Shown: positions 1-6,585 of the stretch, one piece after another
Layout of the letters: the number at the start of each line of letters is the position of its first letter
Numbering within the stretch: position 1 is the stretch's first letter
NCBI GenBank assembly: GCA_964414595.1
Contig: CAYPXJ010000045.1
Coordinates: 1 to 12,427 of the forward strand
Direction: 5' to 3'
DNA length: 12,427 nucleotides
Origin: CAYPXJ01 sp964414595
Lineage (GTDB): Bacteria; Pseudomonadota; Alphaproteobacteria; Rickettsiales; CAIJLX01
Notes under the pieces: model-generated
Told to the model about the DNA's origin: nothing
Seen by the model: only the letters and a program-made list of their open reading frames with translations
Databases searched by the model: none
Program-made: the position numbers and the translations under genes

Positions 1-85
1 CCCTATTAGGATTGCCACTTCTTACAATGAAATTTTGTGGCCCCATCTAATGAGAATTTCTGCTTTGGTTTTCTTAACAGTCAAA

Positions 86-91
86 TAGGAG
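86..91 (+). promoter_or_regulatory. Ribosome binding site deciding the start at 97
   Basis: The bases TAGGAG lie five bases before the ATG at 97, a good Shine-Dalgarno match and spacing. The upstream in-frame ATG at 37 has no comparable site, so the first 20 residues of the longer reading are not used. Confidence 0.7.
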
Positions 92-96
92 TTCTT

Positions 97-924
97 ATGC
101 CAAATAATCCTCGTTCCCAAGCTAATATTGAACGTTCCTACAGCAATCAAAGCCGTAGAAATACACGCATTGATTACGATTACGACGATAACGATAATCG
201 TGGCCGTGGCCGCACCAGAAATGAACGTGACGAAGAAGGCCGCTTCATGAGCGAAGAAAATTCATACCGAGGTTCTGATCGCGGTAGAAACTTCAGCCGT
301 TACGAAGATGATCGTTATTCCGGCAGTTCAAATCGTGGTGGCTATCGTGATCGTGATGAACAAGGTCGCTTTTCACAGGATGATGATCGCTTTGAAGATG
401 ATCGTTATTCTGGTGGTCGTTACGGCTCTTCTTACGGTGATTCTCATAACCGCTCCAGCCGTCGTGATGAGGACGACTATCGCTCTTCTCGTTCGGGCAG
501 AAGCAGCCAATTCCGTGAGCGTGATGACGAAGGTCGCTTTATGAGCGAAGAAGATGACTACGGTTCTGATTACCGCTCGTCTTCTTCTCGTCGTGGCAGC
601 CGTTCTAGTCAGCATGAGAACGATAACGATTACGAGCGCTCGTCTTCCCGCGGCCGTGGCCGTAATGCACAATCGCGGGATGATGAGGGTCGCTTTATGA
701 GCGAGGAGGATAATCGCTCCGGCTACTCTTCTGGCTCTTCGCGTTCACAGTCAAATGGTTCGCAGTCGAGTGGTTCGGGCCGCGGTTGGCATGGTGATTC
801 AGAAGGCCATGCTGAAGCAGGAAGCCATAGCCATGATAACGCGAGCAGCAGCTCCCGCTCGTCCAAAGTTGGCCGGAAATCTTCCAGTTCTTCCAGCCGC
901 GCCAGCCAAGAGCAAACCTCCTAA
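97..924 (+). CDS. Arg/Ser/Asp-rich repeat protein with RDxxGRFMSEE motifs
   Basis: This 275-residue protein is almost entirely low-complexity (R, S, D, E, G, Y) and predicted to be intrinsically disordered. No signal peptide or membrane segment is visible. A short motif of the form RDEEGRFMSEE occurs four times, near residues 43-54, 85-94 (degenerate), 141-152 and 193-204. EDDRYSG occurs twice, 30 residues apart (70-76, 100-106). Near residue 230 is GWHGDSEGHAEAG, which resembles the GW-GD-EGHAEA segment of KGG/Con-10-type stress proteins, but the usual KGG repeat is missing. The start at 97 is chosen over an in-frame ATG at 37 because TAGGAG lies six bases upstream of it. It is the first gene of a plus-strand series with stress-type genes. 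Function is unknown; a stress-linked nucleic-acid-binding or scaffold role is only inference. Strong strand asymmetry and absence of homologous folds mean the reading frame rests on the repeat pattern and the ribosome binding site. Confidence 0.8.
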   Translation: MPNNPRSQANIERSYSNQSRRNTRIDYDYDDNDNRGRGRTRNERDEEGRFMSEENSYRGSDRGRNFSRYEDDRYSGSSNRGGYRDRDEQGRFSQDDDRFEDDRYSGGRYGSSYGDSHNRSSRRDEDDYRSSRSGRSSQFRERDDEGRFMSEEDDYGSDYRSSSSRRGSRSSQHENDNDYERSSSRGRGRNAQSRDDEGRFMSEEDNRSGYSSGSSRSQSNGSQSSGSGRGWHGDSEGHAEAGSHSHDNASSSSRSSKVGRKSSSSSSRASQEQTS

Positions 925-963
925 GGTTGTGGCAGGTCAGGATTTTCCTGACCTGCCTACCTT
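923..963 (+). terminator. Intercistronic hairpin after the repeat-protein gene
   Basis: Arms at 931-942 and 946-957 form a perfect 12-bp stem (GGCAGGTCAGGA and its complement) around a three-T loop. An outer AAGGT/ACCTT pairing (923-927 with 959-963) extends it. No T-run follows, so it may be a weak or factor-assisted terminator, or an mRNA-end stabiliser that sets different levels of the upstream and downstream genes. Confidence 0.65.
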
Positions 964-993
964 CGGCATAACCGTAACGAAGAAGGAGTTTTT

Positions 994-1617
994 ATGGGTA
1001 TTTTTTCAGACAAACCGGAACGCGATACGCATCTCGCTGCGCCGATTCCGGATCGATTAGAGAAAGGTGAACGCATTGCGATCATCACCGGAGATAAAGT
1101 TGAGGATACGGAATTTTTTTATCCCTATTACCGCCTGACAGAGGAAGGTTTTACGGTGGATGTTATTACGATCGAAGGGGGAAAATTTGAAGGCAAGCAC
1201 GGTCTCGGTTTGCAGGATTCCTACTCCATCGACGAAGTTCGTGCCGATAATTATGCGCTTCTTTACCTGCCCGGTGGTAAAGCGCCCTCCGAGTTGCAGG
1301 AAAATGAGAATGTTCTGAATTTTGTAAAAGCATTCGCGCAAAGCGGAAAGCCAATCGCGGCTATCTGCCACGGCCCGCAGGTGCTTATCTCGGCAGGGCT
1401 TGTCCAAGGTAAGCAGATGGCTTGCTGGCCTGAGATTTCTGAAGAGCTGGAAGAAGCCGGCGGTAAATTTGTCGATGAGGCTTTGGTAGAAGATGGTCAA
1501 TTTATTACCGCACGTATGCCCGGTGATTTGCATCGCCATCTTTATGGTGTGCTGCAATTTTTGAAAGGCAAAGTGCCGAATCAAAGCCGCACGAGCCGTA
1601 AAGCATCGGCGGCATAA
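994..1617 (+). CDS. DJ-1/PfpI family protein (type 1 glutamine amidotransferase-like)
   Basis: This 207-residue protein belongs to the DJ-1/PfpI superfamily. The nucleophile elbow AICHGP is at 123-128, with Cys125 followed by His126, and the conserved acidic residue of the family is in VEDTEFFYP (Glu37 region). LLYLPGG (89-95) is the usual strand-loop before the nucleophile. Family members act as cytosolic glyoxalases/deglycases, chaperones or peptidases under stress; which activity applies cannot be read here. It is slightly longer than the roughly 170-190 residues of typical PfpI/YraA proteins, with a short N-terminal lead and a basic C-terminal tail. AAGGAG lies just before the ATG at 994. 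The next gene begins five bases after its stop, which indicates co-transcription with the dehydrogenase. The family call is firm; the precise reaction is not. Confidence 0.93.
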   Translation: MGIFSDKPERDTHLAAPIPDRLEKGERIAIITGDKVEDTEFFYPYYRLTEEGFTVDVITIEGGKFEGKHGLGLQDSYSIDEVRADNYALLYLPGGKAPSELQENENVLNFVKAFAQSGKPIAAICHGPQVLISAGLVQGKQMACWPEISEELEEAGGKFVDEALVEDGQFITARMPGDLHRHLYGVLQFLKGKVPNQSRTSRKASAA

Positions 1618-1622
1618 ATTTT

Positions 1623-2621
1623 ATGTCGAAAGCGGAAAACAAACTCTTCTACGAATTGGAAGGTCAGCAAGCTGCCGCCGAACAGCGCGGTATCCAGGCC
1701 GGAATCGAGCAGGCTGATAAAGATCATCCCAAGAAAAAGGTCAAACGCGCAATGCAAGCGGGCGCCCGGGAATACCCGGAACCACCTTTTGAAGGTCAAC
1801 ATCTGGAAAAGCCTGGTATAGAAGCTGATCTTCAACTGTCGCCCATGTGTGATGCACCTTATTATCGAGGCTCGGAAAAATTGAAGAATAAGGTTGCTAT
1901 CATCACGGGCGGCGATTCGGGGATTGGTCGCGCGGTGGCGATTCTTTATGCACGCGAGGGAGCGGATGTCGCCATACTCTATCTCAATGAGCACGAGGAT
2001 GCCAAAGCCACAAGGGATATGGTGAAGGCCGAAGGTCGGAAATGTTTACTGATTCCGGGTGACGTGACGGACCGCCAATTCTGCTTTGATGCGGTAGAAG
2101 AAACGGTAAAGACATTCGGCAAGCTCGACATTTTAGTAAATAATGCCGCGTTCCAACTCCATGTTTCGCATTTTGAAGATCTAACGGAGGCGCATTTTGA
2201 TCGCACTATAAAAACCAATCTGTACGGCTATTTTCATATGGCGCAAGCCGTGGTACAGCACATGAAGACCGGCAGCGCGATTATTAATACAGGTTCCGTC
2301 ACCGGCATAGATGGCAGCAAGGATTTGCTGGATTACTCCATGACAAAGGGCGGGATTCATGCTTTCACACGTTCGCTCGCTTCGCATCTGATTCCCAAAG
2401 GCATACGCGTTAACGCCATTGCGCCAGGGCCGGTATGGACTCCGTTAAACCCTGCGGATAAAACCGAAAAGGATGTAGCGCATTTTGGCGAGAGCGCCGC
2501 GATGAAGCGCCCTGCCCAGCCGGAAGAAATCGCACCTGCCTACGTGTTTCTCGCTTCGGCGCATTGCTCCAGTTACATCACCGGAGAAATCTTACCCATT
2601 ATTGGTGGATATGGCGACTAA
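1623..2621 (+). CDS. SDR family oxidoreductase, YghA/general-stress-protein-39 type
   Basis: This 332-residue short-chain dehydrogenase has the classical layout: cofactor loop TGGDSGIG at 95-102, NNAA at 173-176, catalytic Ser in TGSVTG (about Ser225), and YSMTK with Tyr238 and Lys242. PGPVWTP at 268-274 is the segment after the active site. The N-terminal extension of about 88 residues, containing AGAREYPEPPFEGQH and a PGIEADL segment before the Rossmann fold, is typical of the YghA/GSP39 subgroup. That subgroup comprises NAD(P)-dependent aldehyde/alcohol oxidoreductases often induced by stress. It is cytosolic, with no signal peptide. No strong ribosome binding site is seen at the ATG, which lies five bases after the PfpI stop, so translational coupling is likely. 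The substrate is unknown. Confidence 0.94.
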   Translation: MSKAENKLFYELEGQQAAAEQRGIQAGIEQADKDHPKKKVKRAMQAGAREYPEPPFEGQHLEKPGIEADLQLSPMCDAPYYRGSEKLKNKVAIITGGDSGIGRAVAILYAREGADVAILYLNEHEDAKATRDMVKAEGRKCLLIPGDVTDRQFCFDAVEETVKTFGKLDILVNNAAFQLHVSHFEDLTEAHFDRTIKTNLYGYFHMAQAVVQHMKTGSAIINTGSVTGIDGSKDLLDYSMTKGGIHAFTRSLASHLIPKGIRVNAIAPGPVWTPLNPADKTEKDVAHFGESAAMKRPAQPEEIAPAYVFLASAHCSSYITGEILPIIGGYGD

Positions 2622-2636
2622 CAGATAGGAGACGTT

Positions 2637-2819
2637 ATGGCAAAATACGGTAAAGCGGCTGGCAAAAGCGTTGAAAAAGCGATGCATGAAAAAAAGCGCG
2701 GGACACTTCGCTCTGGTCCGGGTGGTAAAGGTGGAAAAGTAAAAAGCCGTAAGCAGGCCATCGCTATCGGCTTATCCAAGGCGCGCAAAAAGGGGGCAAA
2801 AGTTCCTAAGAAAAAGTGA
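2637..2819 (+). CDS. Small basic DUF6496-like protein
   Basis: This 60-residue, lysine-rich protein has the pattern of DUF6496 proteins: KYGKAAGKSVEKAMHEKKRG at the start, a glycine/lysine turn, then KSRKQAIAIGLSKARKKGAK. A clear TAGGAG site lies before the ATG at 2637, and the gene begins 15 bases after the dehydrogenase stop, so it is the last gene of the PfpI-SDR unit. The composition suggests binding to DNA or RNA, but no function is established for the family. It ends eight bases from the stop of the convergent DUF421 gene. Confidence 0.85.
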   Translation: MAKYGKAAGKSVEKAMHEKKRGTLRSGPGGKGGKVKSRKQAIAIGLSKARKKGAKVPKKK

Positions 2820-2827
2820 CGCTACTT

Positions 2828-3364
2828 TTATACATTCGTCCTTTTCCGCTTCCGGGATAATGTGCGCTCATATTTTATCACGCTGATATGGCCATTACCT
2901 TCAAGCACCGCGCTTTTAACTTCTTTCAAACTCGCAGCACCTTGCTCGCGTAACTGGCTAAACAATTCCGCGCGCGTAATCAGCTCTTTTTGCATATTTT
3001 TTCTCAGCATTTTTCCATCTTTCACCAATAACAAAGGAGATGGATAAATCGCCCGATGTAAAAAAGGTACATGGAAATCCAGCCACTCCAGCACGAAATT
3101 CCAAAAGATAATGGTGGCAACAAGCAACAAACCGTCAGGAATCGACTTATAATTCGCAGCCATCGCATTCTGCGACGCATCGGCAATCAGCACGAGCACC
3201 AAAAGATCAGTAATGCTTACTGTGCCTGATTGACGTTTTAGTATCAGGCGCAGCAGGATAAACAGCCCCAGATACACACATGTTCCGCGAATAAAAATCT
3301 CTAAAATCGGTGTATCGGGTATAAACAGCGCTTCCCAATCAACCTGCCATAACCATTCGCTCAT
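2828..3364 (-). CDS. DUF421 (YetF/YcaP-type) membrane protein
   Basis: This 178-residue protein has two or three hydrophobic segments near residues 25-42, 52-68 and 77-95, then a cytosolic domain with the family marks SPLLLVKDGKMLRKNMQKELIT and a following ELFSQLREQGAASLKEVKSAVLEGNGHISVIK. This is the order seen in DUF421/YetF proteins: membrane anchor, then a soluble domain. The role of the family is unclear; members are linked to envelope or spore stress. An upstream in-frame GTG at 3373 would add three residues, but the ATG at 3364 is preferred because AAAGGG lies about eight bases upstream of it. The last nine residues are strongly basic. It is convergent with the DUF6496 gene and divergent from the hemerythrin unit. 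Confidence 0.88.
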   Translation of the reverse strand: MSEWLWQVDWEALFIPDTPILEIFIRGTCVYLGLFILLRLILKRQSGTVSITDLLVLVLIADASQNAMAANYKSIPDGLLLVATIIFWNFVLEWLDFHVPFLHRAIYPSPLLLVKDGKMLRKNMQKELITRAELFSQLREQGAASLKEVKSAVLEGNGHISVIKYERTLSRKRKRTNV

Positions 3365-3476
3365 GACGCCCACCCTTTGCTGTTCTTCTATAGATTAGGG
3401 CCTTATAAAATGTCGATTGGCAATAGGTATTTATTTTTTGTTGATACGCCAAGGTAGCGTTACATACAGCAAATTG

Positions 3477-3518
3477 AAGTGCCTCCCTTTACAGCTCAGA
3501 GAGAAAGTGGAGGCACTT
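3477..3518 (+). promoter_or_regulatory. Hairpin that encloses the ribosome binding site of the ORF at 3519
   Basis: The arms AAGTGCCTCC (3477-3486) and GGAGGCACTT (3509-3518) are perfectly complementary. With a single bulged T at 3508 the stem continues as CTTT/AAAG, giving about 14 bp around a 13-base loop. The right arm contains GGAGG, the Shine-Dalgarno site of the ATG at 3519, so the folded RNA would hide it. No T-run follows, which argues against a simple terminator. Confidence 0.7.
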
Positions 3519-3692
3519 ATGAAAACGCAGAGTCATGTGTGTGTTACAACACATCATCATCCAATTATCCTTTACCCTTACGATCCCATCATTCGGGTAA
3601 CTTCTGTGACCACTTATGGTCCGGATGCGCATTTACTTGATTCCAAATCCTATTTCATTGCCAACCTCAAAAAGGAGAACCCTTATGTTTGA
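3519..3692 (+). CDS. Small hypothetical protein, possible leader ORF of the hemerythrin gene
   Basis: The 57-residue product begins MKTQSHVCVTTHHHP and shows no domain, signal peptide or membrane segment that I recognise. Support comes from a GGAGG site five bases upstream of the ATG and from the 8-base overlap of its end with the hemerythrin start at 3685, the layout of translationally coupled genes. An in-frame ATG at 3417 would lengthen it to 91 residues but has no ribosome binding site and would read through the hairpin. It could be a leader peptide controlling hemerythrin expression, a real small protein, or chance. The amino-acid composition (many His, Tyr, Thr, Val, Pro) does not look strongly selected, so confidence is limited. 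Confidence 0.4.
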   Translation: MKTQSHVCVTTHHHPIILYPYDPIIRVTSVTTYGPDAHLLDSKSYFIANLKKENPYV

Positions 3693-4287
3693 TTTTCTGT
3701 TCAGCAAAGATGATGCCATCGTCATCCTTAAAAACGATCATAGTAAAGTGAAGGATATTTTTGAAAAATTCGAAAATACAAACGATATTCGTCGCAAGCG
3801 TCAGTTGGCCGAACAAGCCATCGAAGAGCTCAAGATACACGCCGAGATAGAGGAAAAGATTTTCTATCCCACGGTGCGTAAGAATATAGAAAAAGATATT
3901 ATGAATGAGGCCGATGAAGAACACCATGTGGCCAAGCTTCTTATTGCTGAATTGGAGCAGATGAAAGTCGGAGATCCACACTGGGAAGCGAAATTCATTG
4001 TACTGGCGGAAAATATTCGCCACCACATTCGCGAAGAGGAAGGCGAGATGTTGCCGAAGGCGCGTTCGCTAAACATCGATTTTCATGCTTTAGGCCAGGA
4101 GCTGCAAGCCATGAAACAAAAACTGAAACGCAACGGCATTCCGCCAAGTGACGAAGCAAAGTTGATGGCAAGCAATCCTCGAGCGGATTCTCCTGCTAAA
4201 GCCGCGAAGGCAAAAGTGAAGCGGACGGTAAAATCGGCGCAAACGAAAACCGCGCGTCGCGGCCGCCCAAGCAAGGCTTACGCGTAA
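3685..4287 (+). CDS. Hemerythrin HHE-domain protein with basic AT-hook-like tail
   Basis: This 200-residue cytosolic protein has an all-helical hemerythrin/HHE domain over about residues 10-130. The likely di-iron ligands are spaced as in the family: His19 in LKNDHSKVK, His52 and Glu56 in KIHAEIEEKIFYP, His80/His81 in DEEHHVAK, and His113/His114 with Glu118 in IRHHIREEEGEMLP. HHE proteins bind a non-haem di-iron centre and are linked to oxygen, NO or redox stress handling. Residues 170-200 form a Lys/Ala-rich tail ending RRGRPSKAYA, which contains the GRP core of an AT-hook and suggests DNA contact. The start at 3685 is chosen for the AAAGGAG eight bases upstream; the longer in-frame start at 3616 lacks one. 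It is convergent with the channel gene, whose stop is ten bases beyond. Confidence 0.93.
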   Translation: MFDFLFSKDDAIVILKNDHSKVKDIFEKFENTNDIRRKRQLAEQAIEELKIHAEIEEKIFYPTVRKNIEKDIMNEADEEHHVAKLLIAELEQMKVGDPHWEAKFIVLAENIRHHIREEEGEMLPKARSLNIDFHALGQELQAMKQKLKRNGIPPSDEAKLMASNPRADSPAKAAKAKVKRTVKSAQTKTARRGRPSKAYA

Positions 4288-4297
4288 ACAGGTGGTT

Positions 4298-5101
4298 TTA
4301 GGATAGGTTATTTTTTAACTGATCCAGCTTTTGGTGGAGGATAGCAATTTGTCGCTCTAGGCGCGCGAGCGTCTCTTGCTCAAGTTGCTCCCCAGCCTGA
4401 TGTTGACGCTGCATAGCATCCACAATCACGGCTATAAACAAATTCAGTACCGTAAAAGTAGCCACTAAAATATAGGGTATAAAAAAGAACGCAGCATAGG
4501 GGTGCGTCTGCTTTACCTGCCGCACAATATCCGGCCAGCCTTCCAGTGTCATAATTTGGAATAAGCTGAAAAGCGAAGCCTGCAATGTACCAAAAAACTC
4601 GGGGTGCGTGCTGCCGAAAAGTTTGGTTGCCATTACCGAAAAAACATAAAATATAATCACTAAAATTGCCCCTATCGAACCAATGCCAGGAATCGCGCTT
4701 ATTAATCCCTCAATGACACGACGAAGGCGGGGAAAAATGGAAATTAACCGTAAGACCCTGAGTACGCGGATGGCACGCAGCACCGAAAATGCTTCATTAG
4801 CAGGCAGAAAAGCAATGGCAATCACCAGGGTATCAAAAATGCTCCATGGATCTCGAAAAAATCGCCAGCCATAGGCGGCAAATCTTACAGTCAGTTCCAG
4901 GACAAATATCCATAAGATGGTGTGGTCCATGGCTTTGAGAACTGTTCCGTATTTCGCCATGACGGCAGGGTAGGTTTCCAGCCCCAAGATTGCCGCATTA
5001 ATCAGAATAAGGCTTGTAATGAACTTACAAAAAGCGTGACTTTCGGCAAGGCTTCGCAAGCGCGCCCGTAAATTATTTTTTGGATTCTCTATCGCTATCA
5101 T
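4298..5101 (-). CDS. Bacterial voltage-gated cation channel (NaChBac superfamily) with TLEGWPD filter
   Basis: This 267-residue protein is a single six-segment ion-transport subunit that would assemble as a tetramer in the inner membrane. S1 (about 27-45), S2 (60-78) and S3 (86-100) precede S4, where Arg109, 112, 115 and 118 repeat every third residue as a voltage sensor. S5 (about 140-162), a pore helix with the filter TLEGWPD at 185-191, and S6 (about 204-230) follow. The C-terminus (about 236-266) is a heptad-like helix, as in the tetramerising coiled coil of this family. NaChBac and its close relatives have TLESW; here Gly replaces Ser at filter position 4 and Asp occupies position 7, features associated with Ca2+ selectivity in a native prokaryotic Cav channel. 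It is the last gene of a minus-strand unit, beginning five bases after the TerC-like gene. Confidence 0.94.
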   Translation of the reverse strand: MIAIENPKNNLRARLRSLAESHAFCKFITSLILINAAILGLETYPAVMAKYGTVLKAMDHTILWIFVLELTVRFAAYGWRFFRDPWSIFDTLVIAIAFLPANEAFSVLRAIRVLRVLRLISIFPRLRRVIEGLISAIPGIGSIGAILVIIFYVFSVMATKLFGSTHPEFFGTLQASLFSLFQIMTLEGWPDIVRQVKQTHPYAAFFFIPYILVATFTVLNLFIAVIVDAMQRQHQAGEQLEQETLARLERQIAILHQKLDQLKNNLS

Positions 5102-5106
5102 AGATC

Positions 5107-6087
5107 TTATCCCGCTAGCTTTGCCTCGTTTCGGGTTTTATATAGCGATACAATTATCCCGATAAGAATGAGGCCAAAAGTTATACCTAGCGATAGGCTG
5201 GCGGGGAATTTTTCCCAGCCCATAAAATCGCCAATGAATGTTTTAGAGCCAATGAAAATCAGCACCCAAGCCAAAGCTTGTTTCAAATATTTGAAACGGT
5301 GAATAATCGCAGCCAGTGCAAAATAAAGCGCGCGCAATCCCAGGATGGCAAAGATGTTGCTCGTGTAAACAATATAGGGATCAAGGGTGATGGTAAAAAT
5401 CGCAGGAACACTATCTACCGCAAATATTAAATCCACACACTCAATCAGCACAAGCGCCACCAATAGAGGCGTGCCGTAGGTAGCCATCTTGCCTGTCTTT
5501 GGGTCTTTCTGACGTACAGTAAATTTCTGCCCGTGCATTTCGGTAGTAACACGGAAATTCTTGCGCAGAAATTTTAGCAGCGGATTATTTTCAATATCAG
5601 GCAACTTATCGCCGATAAAGAGCATCTTCACGCCGGTAAAAATAAGGAAGACGGCAAAGATATAGAGAATCCAGCCGAATTTTGAAACCAGTGCCGCGCC
5701 CAAACCTATCATGATCGCGCGCAAGACTATAACGCCCAATATGCCCCAAAACAAAACACGGTGTTGATAGACTCTGGGAATGGCAAAATAGGTAAAAATT
5801 AAAGAGATAATAAACACATTATCCATTGCCAACGTTTTCTCGACAATGAATCCGGTTAAGTACTCTTTACCACTCTGTGCGCCCAATTCATGCCATACCC
5901 ACATGCCAAATATAAGGGCGATGGCAATGTAAAAAGCACTTAGCCACAGGCTTTCTTTAATAGAAATTTCTCGATGCTTACGATGCAGCACACCTAAATC
6001 AAAGACGAGCAGTGCAAAAACAATACCCAGGAAAGCCAACCACATCCAGATTGGCTTTCCCATCCATAAATCAAAGAAAAATTCCAT
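5107..6087 (-). CDS. TerC/Alx-family integral membrane protein
   Basis: This 326-residue protein has about eight or nine hydrophobic segments and the two acidic family signatures: EKTLAMDNVF at 83-92 and ECVDLIFAVDSVPAIF at 216-231, with Asp89, Asp219 and Asp225 inside the membrane region. An early FDLGVLHRK (29-37) and the full length match the Alx branch of TerC proteins. Members are inner-membrane metal exporters; E. coli Alx is alkaline-induced and linked to Mn2+ efflux, and TerC proteins support metallation of exported enzymes. An AGGAAGG site lies about seven bases before the ATG. The gene is 18 bases after the carbonic-anhydrase-like gene and five before the channel gene, so all belong to one transcript. 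No yybP-ykoY Mn2+ riboswitch fits the short gap, so any Mn2+ control would have to act elsewhere. Substrate here is not proven. Confidence 0.94.
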   Translation of the reverse strand: MEFFFDLWMGKPIWMWLAFLGIVFALLVFDLGVLHRKHREISIKESLWLSAFYIAIALIFGMWVWHELGAQSGKEYLTGFIVEKTLAMDNVFIISLIFTYFAIPRVYQHRVLFWGILGVIVLRAIMIGLGAALVSKFGWILYIFAVFLIFTGVKMLFIGDKLPDIENNPLLKFLRKNFRVTTEMHGQKFTVRQKDPKTGKMATYGTPLLVALVLIECVDLIFAVDSVPAIFTITLDPYIVYTSNIFAILGLRALYFALAAIIHRFKYLKQALAWVLIFIGSKTFIGDFMGWEKFPASLSLGITFGLILIGIIVSLYKTRNEAKLAG

Positions 6088-6105
6088 TATCAGGCCTTCC
6101 TGCGT

Positions 6106-6567
6106 CTATTGGTTAATAGGCTCTTTGGAAGAGTGATGTTCAACGATCAGCCATTTGCTATTTTGCTTTTCATACACAAAAGAATAACGCGCTGGTATTT
6201 CCACTTTCTTTCCTCCTTCTTCAAAGCTGAAAGTATAAAGCCCGCTGATGACGGCGTCATCTTCATCCAGCATTCGTATATGCTGCCCGGTTAAGCTTGC
6301 CGCTAATTTTGGTTTTGCGGTTAGCACATTAAAATAGTCCATGCGATCTTTCTGGTTGGTGATAGGTTTTTGAGAAAGGGTCGCCAGCAAAACAGCATCC
6401 TTCGCATAGAGGTTCACGACATTTTCTGCCTTTCCACTGGCTAACGCTTTACGCCAACTGGTGAAAGCCGCCTCTACTTCTTTTTCTTCGGCTTTATATT
6501 CATTCGCGGAAGCAGGTGTTTGCCAGATTAAGGCCGTGATTGCTGTAGCAAAAAGTAGTTTTTTCAT
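6106..6567 (-). CDS. Exported CaMKII-association-domain protein, probable iota-class carbonic anhydrase
   Basis: This 153-residue protein starts with a Sec signal peptide: MKK, a hydrophobic stretch to about residue 15, and a likely cut after PASA (residues 18-21). The mature part is one NTF2-like domain. LYAKDAVLL (53-61), the MDYFNVL segment (76-82), SGLYTF (108-113), ARYSFVYEK (126-134) and IVEHHSS (141-147) follow the pattern of the CaMKII-association family (often named SgcJ/EcaC). Proteins of this type from diatoms and Burkholderia have been shown to be iota-class carbonic anhydrases, with the terminal HHSS in the active site. Periplasmic hydration of CO2 to bicarbonate is therefore the best guess. 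It follows the bicarbonate transporter gene by 18 bases and has a strong AAAGGAG site. The fold call is firm; the enzyme activity is inferred from family and neighbour. Confidence 0.85.
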   Translation of the reverse strand: MKKLLFATAITALIWQTPASANEYKAEEKEVEAAFTSWRKALASGKAENVVNLYAKDAVLLATLSQKPITNQKDRMDYFNVLTAKPKLAASLTGQHIRMLDEDDAVISGLYTFSFEEGGKKVEIPARYSFVYEKQNSKWLIVEHHSSKEPINQ

Positions 6568-6585
6568 TGTTTTCTCCTTTGGTTG

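Noticed and set aside
37..96. In-frame ATG at 37 as start of the repeat protein
   Set aside because: No ribosome binding site precedes it, while the ATG at 97 has TAGGAG at good spacing. The extra residues have a different, non-repeat composition.
1..96. EcfG-type general stress promoter (GGAAC-N16/17-GTT) before the stress cluster
   Set aside because: I looked for the pattern in the leading region and in the 3365-3518 gap and found no convincing match, so stress-sigma control is not claimed.
2811..2830. Terminator between the convergent DUF6496 and DUF421 genes
   Set aside because: Only a six-pair A/T-rich stem (AAAAGT/ACTTTT) is seen, overlapping both gene ends, too weak to call.
3417..3518. 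ATG at 3417 as a longer start of the small ORF
   Set aside because: It lacks a ribosome binding site and its reading would pass through the hairpin at 3477-3518.
6088..6105. yybP-ykoY Mn2+ riboswitch before the TerC/Alx gene
   Set aside because: Only 18 bases separate it from the upstream gene, too short for that riboswitch.
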